The notes under the pieces are model-generated. The model saw only the letters and a list, made by a program, of their open reading frames with translations, was not told the DNA's origin and ran no database searches. From G963701675 sp963701675 (GTDB lineage: Bacteria > Planctomycetota > Planctomycetia > Gemmatales > Gemmataceae): a stretch of DNA of 64,000 bases. The DNA is taken from assembly GCA_963701675.1 (NCBI GenBank), contig OY969623.1:1302001-1366000 (forward strand), read 5' to 3'. This document shows, piece by piece, positions 1 through 7,166 of the stretch. The stretch's first letter is position 1; every line of letters begins with the position of its first letter. The position numbers were made by a program, and so were the translations under genes.

Positions 1-1
1 G

Positions 2-1009
2 ACGTCGATTGATTACGATCGGAATAGCGGCGCTGACGATGTGGCGGGGGAAGGAACGGGTATAGCCCAAGGTCGGACGTTTCCGCATCCGATCACCGGC
101 GGCCTTAAGCAGCCGGCTCGTGCGTTTTACGAAGCGGCGACTTTCTCGCCGGCAGGCAACGAATTGTTGTTGGAACTGCTCAAGATTGCCGTCGAGCGCG
201 AGCAGCTCGGCCAACGTGGCGTGTCGGATTTGCTCTGTGTGAGCTTCTCGTCTAACGACCTTGTAGGGCACGTGTGGGGGCCAGACTCTCACGAGGTACT
301 CGACATTACCTTGCGCACGGACCGGCTGATTTCGGAGCTTCTCACATTCCTCGACGACCGCGTGGGTCAAGGCAACTATGTGCTGGCTCTATCGTCGGAT
401 CATGGCATATGCCCGTTGCCAGAGGTGATGAGCGCACGAGGAACGGAGGCCGGTCGGATCGATTTGGCACGGTTCATCAAAAACGCCGAGGCTTTCTTGT
501 CGCAAAGGTTTAAAGCGCCGGCATCAACGAAATGGTTTGAGCCTCCGGTGTCCCTCTGGATCGACCTGAACCGGCAGGCACTAACATCGGCGAACATTAC
601 GGCGGAAACCGCTGCGGCGGCATTGGCCGAATGGTTGAAGCAACAATCCGGCATTCAAACAGTTTACACGCGTGCCGAACTTCAGTCGGATGCGTCTGAG
701 GATGATCCTCTCAAAAAAAGCGTGAAACGGTGCTACCATGCAGAGCGTTGCGGCGACTTGTTTGTGATTCAAAAGCCGCACTATCTCTTTGCGAGCACCT
801 ATTGGACGGGAACGACACACGGGACACCGCATCCATATGACACCCACGTTCCGTTGTTGTTTTTTGGCCCTGGAGTTCGCCCCGGAATTCGCGCGGATGA
901 AGCCGTCACACCCTTGTGCATCGCGCCCGTCCTAGCGCGGGCTTTGGGAATCGATCCTCCCGAGAAAACGGCATACGAGGTTCCACATGGTTTGTTCGAT
1001 GCGAAGTAA
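2..1009 (+). CDS. Alkaline phosphatase / type I phosphodiesterase family protein (5' end outside window)
   Basis: A metal-dependent hydrolase of the alkaline phosphatase superfamily (type I phosphodiesterase/nucleotide pyrophosphatase branch); the substrate cannot be told. The frame is open from position 2, so the GTG at 41 is internal and the N-terminus with the catalytic Thr/Ser lies outside the window. Counting from 41, the metal-site motifs visible are SNDLVGHVWGPDSHE (about 71-85; Asp and His ligands), SSDHG (118-122) and TTHGTPHPYDTHVPLLFFG near residue 260, all in the usual order for the family. The protein ends shortly after, as expected for these domains. It is followed after about 60 bases by recJ on the same strand. 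Superfamily assignment is firm. Confidence 0.85.
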   Translation, partial: TSIDYDRNSGADDVAGEGTGIAQGRTFPHPITGGLKQPARAFYEAATFSPAGNELLLELLKIAVEREQLGQRGVSDLLCVSFSSNDLVGHVWGPDSHEVLDITLRTDRLISELLTFLDDRVGQGNYVLALSSDHGICPLPEVMSARGTEAGRIDLARFIKNAEAFLSQRFKAPASTKWFEPPVSLWIDLNRQALTSANITAETAAAALAEWLKQQSGIQTVYTRAELQSDASEDDPLKKSVKRCYHAERCGDLFVIQKPHYLFASTYWTGTTHGTPHPYDTHVPLLFFGPGVRPGIRADEAVTPLCIAPVLARALGIDPPEKTAYEVPHGLFDAK

Positions 1010-1071
1010 GACATGTGCTCCACTTCTTGCTCTTTAGTCGATAACTTATTCAGTGCCGGAAGGAGTCCGAA

Positions 1072-2832
1072 TTGGAGTTTGTGAGAAAAGCGTGGCGGCT
1101 TCTCCCACACGACGCCGACATGGTGAGTCGCGTTGTGCACGAGGGGCGCGTATCTCCGATCCTGGCACAGCTTCTTATCAATCGCGGTATCAACGCCAAT
1201 AATCAAATTCATCGGTTTCTCACAGCGCCGTTCACCGGATTACACGATCCAGAAGCTCTGCCCGGCCTGAGCGAGGCGGCCGATCATTTGTTCCAGGCCG
1301 CCCGCAACGGGAAATCGATATGTATCTACGGCGACTATGACGTCGATGGTCTAACGGGGACCGCGATCTTATTGCAGACCCTTCGTCACCTCCATGCGTC
1401 CGTGACCTTCTATGTTCCTCATCGTCTGGATGAAGGATACGGGCTCAATTCGGAAGCTTTGCGAACCATCGCCAGCACCGGCACGTCGGTGGTCGTGACC
1501 GTTGATTGTGGTATCGCTAGCCTTCATGAAGCGGAGGAAGCACGTCGTCTCGGATTAGAATTGATCGTCACCGATCACCACGAATTCAAGGAGCAACTGC
1601 CAGCCGCACATATTCTGGTCCACCCCCGTCTCCCCGGTAGCCAATATCCGTTCGGCGAACTCTCGGGATCCGGCGTGGCCTTCAAATTAGCATGGGCGCT
1701 TTGCCAGCGTGCCAGTGGAGCCGCACGAGTCACGCAACCGCTGCGTGAATTCCTTCTCGACGCGGTTGGCCTGGCGGCCCTGGGAATGGTGGCCGACTGC
1801 GTCCCCCTTGTCGACGAGAATCGAATCGTCGTCAGGCACGGCCTTACCCGCCTCAAGGAATCGCCGTCGGTAGGTTTCCAGGCATTGGTCGAAGCCGCGG
1901 GACTGAGTGAGCGTAGTGTCTTGACCGCCGCCGACATCGCCTATTTCCTCGCGCCTCGGCTTAATGCCGCCGGTCGACTTGGATGTGCGCGACTTGTGGT
2001 CGAACTACTTACCACCGTATCCCGACACCGAGCCAATGATCTGGCTCGCTTTCTTGAAACACAGAACGCCAAGCGGCAGGCCATCGAACGCCGAATCCTT
2101 GATCAGGCTCACGAACAGCTCAATAACTTCGACGCAGATACGACGTCAGCGCTCGTGTTGGCCAGCAAAGAATGGCATGCCGGTGTAATCGGCATCGTCG
2201 CCGGCCGTCTCAGCGAACATTACAACCGCCCGACTTTGTTGATCGCTCTGCGTGACGATCACACGATAGGCCAAGGTTCCGGACGGTCGGTGTCCGGGTT
2301 CCAGTTGCATGTTGCGATGGCAGCCTGCGGCGAAGAGCTGTTGGTGTATGGCGGCCATGCGGCTGCCGTCGGATTCAAGATTGCCGGTGATCGCATCGAC
2401 CGATTTCGAGAGCGGTTCTGCGCCCATGTTGCTCAGCACCGCACGGCGACAGAAACCGGACCGCAACTGTGCATCGATGCGGAGGTTCCGCTCAGCCTGG
2501 TGACTCCGGGTTTCGTTGAGGCGGTGATGCGGCTCGAACCTTACGGTATCGGCAACCCGCGACCGCGATTTCTGGCCGGCCCCGTTGATGTGGCGGCGGA
2601 ACCGCGGCGCGTCGGTAAAGGGGAAAGGCACTTGCAATTCCGGATTAGAGCAAACAACACACTCCTGCCCGCTATCGCATTCGGAATGGGCGAAAGAATG
2701 GACGAATTAGTGTCAGCGCAAGGTACGTGTTGCATCGTTTTCACACCGTCATTCAATGATTGGCAGGGACGGCGCACCATTCAGCTGGAGGTTGCGGACT
2801 TTCAACCCGGCGCCCAAGCCAGCCTCCTCTAA
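1072..2832 (+). CDS. recJ: Single-stranded-DNA-specific exonuclease RecJ
   Basis: RecJ degrades single-stranded DNA 5' to 3' in recombination and repair in the cytoplasm. The 586-residue product matches the usual length. The DHH domain shows IYGDYDVDG (85-93), VDCG (144-147) and the signature TDHHE (167-171). A DHHA1 domain follows, with HAGVIGIVAGRLSE and YGGHAAAVGF, and an OB-like C-terminal domain. The start is TTG at 1072, because an AGGAG at 1061-1065 lies six bases upstream; the GTG at 1081 would be too far from it. The gene stands between a phosphatase gene and a cysteine dioxygenase gene without overlap, so cotranscription is uncertain. Confidence 0.96.
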   Translation: MEFVRKAWRLLPHDADMVSRVVHEGRVSPILAQLLINRGINANNQIHRFLTAPFTGLHDPEALPGLSEAADHLFQAARNGKSICIYGDYDVDGLTGTAILLQTLRHLHASVTFYVPHRLDEGYGLNSEALRTIASTGTSVVVTVDCGIASLHEAEEARRLGLELIVTDHHEFKEQLPAAHILVHPRLPGSQYPFGELSGSGVAFKLAWALCQRASGAARVTQPLREFLLDAVGLAALGMVADCVPLVDENRIVVRHGLTRLKESPSVGFQALVEAAGLSERSVLTAADIAYFLAPRLNAAGRLGCARLVVELLTTVSRHRANDLARFLETQNAKRQAIERRILDQAHEQLNNFDADTTSALVLASKEWHAGVIGIVAGRLSEHYNRPTLLIALRDDHTIGQGSGRSVSGFQLHVAMAACGEELLVYGGHAAAVGFKIAGDRIDRFRERFCAHVAQHRTATETGPQLCIDAEVPLSLVTPGFVEAVMRLEPYGIGNPRPRFLAGPVDVAAEPRRVGKGERHLQFRIRANNTLLPAIAFGMGERMDELVSAQGTCCIVFTPSFNDWQGRRTIQLEVADFQPGAQASLL

Positions 2833-2883
2833 AAACTTGTTCGGCGTTTTTCGTGCTGCTAGAATTGGCAGAGGTGTCTTCGA

Positions 2884-2901
2884 GCCGCGTGCGGCTTAGC
2901 G
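2884..2901. repeat. Short REP-like palindrome (copy 1)
   Basis: An 18-base GC-rich palindromic unit just downstream of recJ, containing GCCGC..GCGGC followed by TTAGCG. Related units lie at 35660-35680 and 46769-46788, always at gene borders. Its function is unknown; the palindrome could form a small RNA hairpin. Confidence 0.45.
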
Positions 2902-2988
2902 TTGATTTGTAGATTTGTAAACTAAACTCGATTCCGTGTCGGTACGGTCGCTGACGGCGCTGCCATCTCGTGGTTCAAGGTGATTCCT

Positions 2989-3522
2989 ATGGCAAGAAGT
3001 TTGGATGAACTTTGTCGATTCCTGGATCGAATCGAAGAGCGTGTCGACCTTTCCGACCTGCTTATTGAGCTCAGCCAACTTCAGCTTAGGTTTGAAGACG
3101 TCGCCGAGTACGCACGCTTTTCGGAGCGCGGCTACACCCGAAACCTCATGTTTTCCGGTGAATGGTATCACCTGCTCGTTCTCTGTTGGAAGAACGGCCA
3201 GCGCAGCCCCATTCACGATCACGCGGGATCTAGCTGCGGCATTCGAGTGTTGCGCGGGACGATGACAGAAACTCGCTTCGAATTCGCGCCCAATGGCCAC
3301 GTCAAGGCCGTGTCCTCAGCGGATTACGGTCCCGGCACCGTGCAAGGAAGTCAGGACTTCGACCTGCACCAAATCTCCAATCTGCAGGCGAACGATCAGG
3401 ATCTTGTCACACTTCATGTTTACTCTCCGCCTCTTATCCGAATGGGAACCTATTCCCTCATGGACCAATCGCGCGGCGAAGAACTCATGCTAATGGAGTT
3501 CTGCGACGCGGCCGGCATCTAG
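2989..3522 (+). CDS. Cysteine dioxygenase type I (cupin)
   Basis: Predicted to oxidise L-cysteine to cysteine sulfinate using Fe(II) and O2. The 177-residue cupin shows the iron ligands His76 and His78 in PIHDH and His127 in DLHQIS. It also has Cys83 (SSCG) and Tyr145 (HVYSPP), at the places of the Cys-Tyr cofactor pair known from mammalian enzymes. ATG at 2989 is preferred because AAGG at 2977-2980 lies eight bases upstream; an in-frame GTG at 2980 is the alternative. It is followed by an ArsR-type regulator on the same strand, whose relation to sulfur metabolism is not shown by the sequence. Related thiol dioxygenases using other thiols cannot be excluded. Confidence 0.85.
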   Translation: MARSLDELCRFLDRIEERVDLSDLLIELSQLQLRFEDVAEYARFSERGYTRNLMFSGEWYHLLVLCWKNGQRSPIHDHAGSSCGIRVLRGTMTETRFEFAPNGHVKAVSSADYGPGTVQGSQDFDLHQISNLQANDQDLVTLHVYSPPLIRMGTYSLMDQSRGEELMLMEFCDAAGI

Positions 3523-3699
3523 CTGAGCCAGCGCGCTCCGGCATTTCCGCAAGATTTTGTTTGACGCCGAAGAATTTGCCTGTATCTTCATGGGTTGACT
3601 TAGCGGAACAGATAGGCGGCGCCACGGTACGTCTTAGGAGCACCTTGACCCACCCCCGGAACATGGTTTCGTTCTGGGCCGTGACAGGAGAAAGTCACT

Positions 3700-4164
3700 T
3701 TGAACGCCAAGTCCGCCACCCGCGCGAGGCCGCGCAAATTCAAACCCGAAACCAAGAAACTGAGCTTAAACGGACGTAAGTCGGTAGACGTCAAGATTGG
3801 TTCGCGGACACTCGGCGCGCTAAGCCGGGTCTTCAAGCAATTGGGTGATGGTTCCAGACTTAAGATCTTGATGGCGCTCTCGCAGGAAGGCGAGCTTCAC
3901 GTTTCCGCACTCTGCGATCTACTTGAACAAACGCAACCCGCCGTCAGCCATCACCTCACACTGCTGCGAATGTCCGGATTGGTGGGGTACCGCCGGCAAG
4001 GGAAAAACAACTACTACCGCCTTGAATCGGGAATGCTCTCCGATCTGTTGGAGCAGCTCTTTGCCGATTCCGGCAACAGTCACCGGACCTTTCACTTCCA
4101 CGACTTCGCTTTGGTGTACAAACGTCGCCAAGATGTTAGACCTTCCCTGCGCGGAAATGCTTGA
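3700..4164 (+). CDS. ArsR-family winged-helix transcriptional regulator
   Basis: A 154-residue DNA-binding protein with a lysine/arginine-rich N-terminal tail of about 40 residues and then a typical ArsR winged helix: FKQLGDGSRLKILMAL, the recognition region QTQPAVSHHLTLLRMSGL, and the wing YRRQGKNNYYRL. The start is TTG at 3700, with AGGAG at 3686-3690 nine bases upstream. No clear metal-binding cysteine motif is visible in the recognition helix, so it may sense something other than a metal. The neighbours (cysteine dioxygenase, surface protein) do not name a target. Confidence 0.88.
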   Translation: MNAKSATRARPRKFKPETKKLSLNGRKSVDVKIGSRTLGALSRVFKQLGDGSRLKILMALSQEGELHVSALCDLLEQTQPAVSHHLTLLRMSGLVGYRRQGKNNYYRLESGMLSDLLEQLFADSGNSHRTFHFHDFALVYKRRQDVRPSLRGNA

Positions 4165-4360
4165 CAATAGCGCATAACTTCATCATTCTAGTTAGATCGC
4201 CGCGGCGGGTTTTTCGGGCGTGGCGGAAGAGCGACACGGAACAGCCGGGAGAAGCGATCACGTTGCCTAATCGGCACATTCGTCACAATACTCTCAAGCG
4301 GTAGGTACAACTTCGCCGACCAAGCGGCGTTCATCGCGCGATTACCACCAGGAACAGGAA

Positions 4361-5071
4361 ATGAAAATGCTGAAGAGCCTCCTACGGTCGTTTTGGATTG
4401 GAAAACGCTATCCAGCGCGTTCGGCCGTGAAACGACGTAAACCACGGTCTTTCGACCGCTACGTTTTCCGATTCGAGAACCTTGAAACACGATATGCTCC
4501 CGCGGACTTCCTCGGCGGCGTTCACGTTGCCGGCGGCGATGTGGATGGGGACGGCTTGGCAGAGGTGGTGACGGGCGCGATGGCTGGCGGCGGGCCTCAC
4601 GTGAAGGTGTTTAGCGGCGCCACTGGACAGCTCCTCAGTGAATTCATGGCATACGACCTGGGGTTTCACGGCGGAGTTAGCGTTGCGGTCGGCCGGGTGA
4701 CCGGCGGGTTTGTTTCCGATGTGATCACCGGGGCAGGTGCAGGCGCCGGCCCACACGTTAAGGTGTTTAACGGCACCAGCGGCGAACTGTTGCGAAGTTT
4801 CATGGCCTTCGACGAAGGTTTCCGCGGCGGTGTGAACGTCGCGGCCGGCGACGTCAATGCCGACGGCACGGCGGACATCATCGCCGCTGCCGGCCCGGGC
4901 GCTGGATCGCAGATCAATGTGTACGACGGCAATACCCTCACGCTTCTAAACAGTTTCCAGGCTTACGATGCCGGCTGGTTGGGAGGGCCTCGGTTGGGAC
5001 CACGGATTTCAACGGAGATGGTCGGGCAGAAATCCTCACGGGCGCCGGTCCCGGCGGCGGCCCACATGTGA
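4361..5071 (+). CDS. FG-GAP-like repeat surface protein, N-terminal part (frameshifted)
   Basis: The N-terminal half of a large exported protein. It has a basic start, then FENLETRYAP (an LExR-type motif common at the N-terminus of planctomycete surface proteins). Beta-propeller-like repeats of about 65-70 residues follow, each with GGPHVKVF, a FMAYD-type box and a Ca-binding-like DVDGDG or DVNADG. After GWLGG (up to about 4987) the frame goes wrong: the last 26 residues are nonsense, while the correct repeat sequence (TTDFNGDGRAEILTGAG) continues in another frame. One extra G in the run 4985-4987 would join this to the 5068-6630 part. The start is ATG at 4361. Role: probably cell-surface or secreted, partner unknown. 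Confidence 0.75.
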   Translation: MKMLKSLLRSFWIGKRYPARSAVKRRKPRSFDRYVFRFENLETRYAPADFLGGVHVAGGDVDGDGLAEVVTGAMAGGGPHVKVFSGATGQLLSEFMAYDLGFHGGVSVAVGRVTGGFVSDVITGAGAGAGPHVKVFNGTSGELLRSFMAFDEGFRGGVNVAAGDVNADGTADIIAAAGPGAGSQINVYDGNTLTLLNSFQAYDAGWLGGPRLGPRISTEMVGQKSSRAPVPAAAHM

Positions 5072-6630
5072 AAGTTTTCGACGCACTGAACGGCACGCTG
5101 ATCTCAGAATTCATGGCATACGACGATGGGTTCCGTGGCGGCGTTCGCGTCGCCGGCGCCATCGGCGGTGGATCCGAAATCCTCACCGCGGCCGGCCCAG
5201 GTGGCGGTCCACACGTCAAGGTGTTTCAAGGATCTACGACCACGCTAGTCAATTCCTTCATGGCGTACCAGGAGTCGTTCCGTGGCGGCGTCAGCGTCTC
5301 GGGCTTGGGCATCGGCGATAATGGCAGCAGCTCCTTGGTTACCGGCGCGGGCTCTGGCGGACCCTCCCAAGTCGGTGTCTTTGCCAGCAACGCTCAACAA
5401 CCCATCCTAACGTTTGCCGCACTCGACCCGGACCAAACTCCCAGTTCCGGATTCAACGCCACGGTTTCGAACGACCGTGTTTCGCCAACCGTGACAATCA
5501 CCAGCCCTCCATCCGGTCAAGTCGGGAGCAACAATATTACGGTCCAGGGAATCGCGACGGACGACAAGTCTGGCGTGCGGACGGTGGACGCCCAGGTCGA
5601 CGGAGGCGCCTTTGTTCCGGTAGCCTTCAGCGCGAGCGGGAATTTCAGCTTTACGACATCGCTCGCACTAGACGGCTCTGCGACGGGGCAGCACACGGTC
5701 ACGATCCGAGTCAAAGACAAGGGCGGCAACACGGCGACGGCGAGTGTTGGCTTCACGCTGGACCAGGCCCCGATCGTGAGTGACCCGATCGACAACGTGA
5801 CTGTTGCCCAAGACGCACCGCCGACGGTCATGGATCTCAAGAAGCACTTCTCTGACCCAGACTCGAACGACGCCACCGGGAACACCATCGTTCGATTTGA
5901 GTCGAATTTCGGCACCATTGACATCGAGCTCTTCGATGATGTCGCCCCGCTGACGGTGGCGAACTTCTTGAATTACGTTAACTCCGGCCGATATTCCGAT
6001 TCGATCTTCCATCGTTCAGTAACGGATTTCGTCATTCAAACCGGCGGCTTTATCTTTAACGAGGCGACGAACACGCTGGATGCAATCGACACCGATCCGC
6101 CGGTCAAGAACGAGAAGAATCTGCCCAACACGCGCGGGACAATCGCGATGGCCAAGACCAGCGACCCGGACAGCGCCACGAGCCAGTTCTTCATCAACAT
6201 GAAGGACAATCCATCGCTGGATAGCGTGAGCAATAGCGGCGGGTTCACGGTATTCGGGAAAGTCATTGGCGACGGGATGGCGGTCGCCGACGAAATCGCC
6301 GCCGTTTCCATCGAAAACATGGGCGGCACTTTCAGCGAGATCCCGCTGGTCGATTACACGGGCGTGGATTTCCCCAACGACGCTTTCCGAGATAACTTTG
6401 TCATCTTTGATAGCGCAACGGTTCAGCCAGGTGGCGGTGGTGGTGCCGAAGGATTGAACTTCTCGGTGGTCAGCAACACCAACTCGAACTTGGTGACGGC
6501 TCAGATCGCGAACGGCAATCTCACACTGGTTTACGCCGCAGGGCAAACGGGCACCGCCATACTTACGGTTCAAGCCACGGATGAATTCGGACTATCCGTA
6601 CAGACGACGTTTACGGTAACCGTGGGTTAG
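5068..6630 (+). CDS. FG-GAP / Ig-like / cyclophilin-type peptidyl-prolyl isomerase protein, C-terminal part
   Basis: Continuation of the frameshifted gene starting at 4361; the correct frame is readable from about 4990. Residues 1-125 complete the propeller repeats (GGPHVKVF boxes). About 140-232 is an Ig-like domain with SPPSGQVGSNNITVQG. About 274-430 is a cyclophilin domain: GTIDIELFDDVAPLTVANF, IFHR (Arg316, the place of the catalytic Arg), FVIQTGG (321-327) and GTIAMAKTSDPDSATSQFF. A cadherin-like tail ends the protein. Cyclophilins isomerise Xaa-Pro bonds; here the enzyme would act outside the cytoplasm, on the surface. The fusion with propeller repeats is unusual. The Nudix gene begins two bases after the stop. 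Confidence 0.8.
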   Translation: MKVFDALNGTLISEFMAYDDGFRGGVRVAGAIGGGSEILTAAGPGGGPHVKVFQGSTTTLVNSFMAYQESFRGGVSVSGLGIGDNGSSSLVTGAGSGGPSQVGVFASNAQQPILTFAALDPDQTPSSGFNATVSNDRVSPTVTITSPPSGQVGSNNITVQGIATDDKSGVRTVDAQVDGGAFVPVAFSASGNFSFTTSLALDGSATGQHTVTIRVKDKGGNTATASVGFTLDQAPIVSDPIDNVTVAQDAPPTVMDLKKHFSDPDSNDATGNTIVRFESNFGTIDIELFDDVAPLTVANFLNYVNSGRYSDSIFHRSVTDFVIQTGGFIFNEATNTLDAIDTDPPVKNEKNLPNTRGTIAMAKTSDPDSATSQFFINMKDNPSLDSVSNSGGFTVFGKVIGDGMAVADEIAAVSIENMGGTFSEIPLVDYTGVDFPNDAFRDNFVIFDSATVQPGGGGGAEGLNFSVVSNTNSNLVTAQIANGNLTLVYAAGQTGTAILTVQATDEFGLSVQTTFTVTVG

Positions 6631-6632
6631 GA

Positions 6633-7166
6633 ATGACCGACGAGTTCAACGTCTCTAATCCGAGGCCGCATAGGTACTGCCCGCACGACGCGTTCACTCT
6701 TGTCCTCCGGCCTGATCTGGAAGGCACTCCTCGTCCGTCCTGTCTGCATTGCGGCTATGTAGACTACGCAAATCCGAAACCGTGTGTGGAAGCCCTGGTC
6801 GAACAAGGTGGGCGGCTTCTTTTGGGCCAACGCGGCATTGAACCATCGAAAGGCATGTGGGACATTCTCGGCGGATTCATGCACGCCGGCGAAACGGTCG
6901 AGGAGGCGCTTTGCCGCGAAATCCGTGAAGAGAGCGGGCTTACCGTGAGGCCGGATCGGTTTCTCGGCTCTTTTCCAGCCACCTACGGCAAGCTCGTCGA
7001 GCCGATCATCATCCTGTGCTTCACCGCGATACCATTGGATGGGACGCTGCAAGCTGGAACCGACATTGCCGAATTGCGTTGGTTCGATCGTAACGAGCTA
7101 CCGCACGAAATGGCCTTCCCCCACCAGCGCCGAGTGATCGAAGAGTGGCTCAAGCCAGGTTCCTAG
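6633..7166 (+). CDS. Nudix hydrolase with N-terminal zinc ribbon
   Basis: A 177-residue hydrolase of nucleoside-diphosphate-linked substrates. A zinc ribbon formed by Cys16 (YCPHD) and CLHCG (37-41) precedes a complete Nudix box at 81-103 (G81, E87, RE 95-96, EE 99-100, G102, L103). This arrangement resembles NudC-like and related short Nudix proteins; the exact substrate cannot be told. ATG at 6633 lies two bases after the preceding stop, so translation may be coupled. The gene is convergent with the DUF1549/DUF1553 gene, and their 3' ends overlap by four bases. Confidence 0.88.
   Translation: MTDEFNVSNPRPHRYCPHDAFTLVLRPDLEGTPRPSCLHCGYVDYANPKPCVEALVEQGGRLLLGQRGIEPSKGMWDILGGFMHAGETVEEALCREIREESGLTVRPDRFLGSFPATYGKLVEPIIILCFTAIPLDGTLQAGTDIAELRWFDRNELPHEMAFPHQRRVIEEWLKPGS

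Noticed and set aside
4980..5071. Programmed frameshift in the FG-GAP gene
   Set aside because: No slippery heptamer or downstream pseudoknot is visible; a lost G in a G run is simpler.
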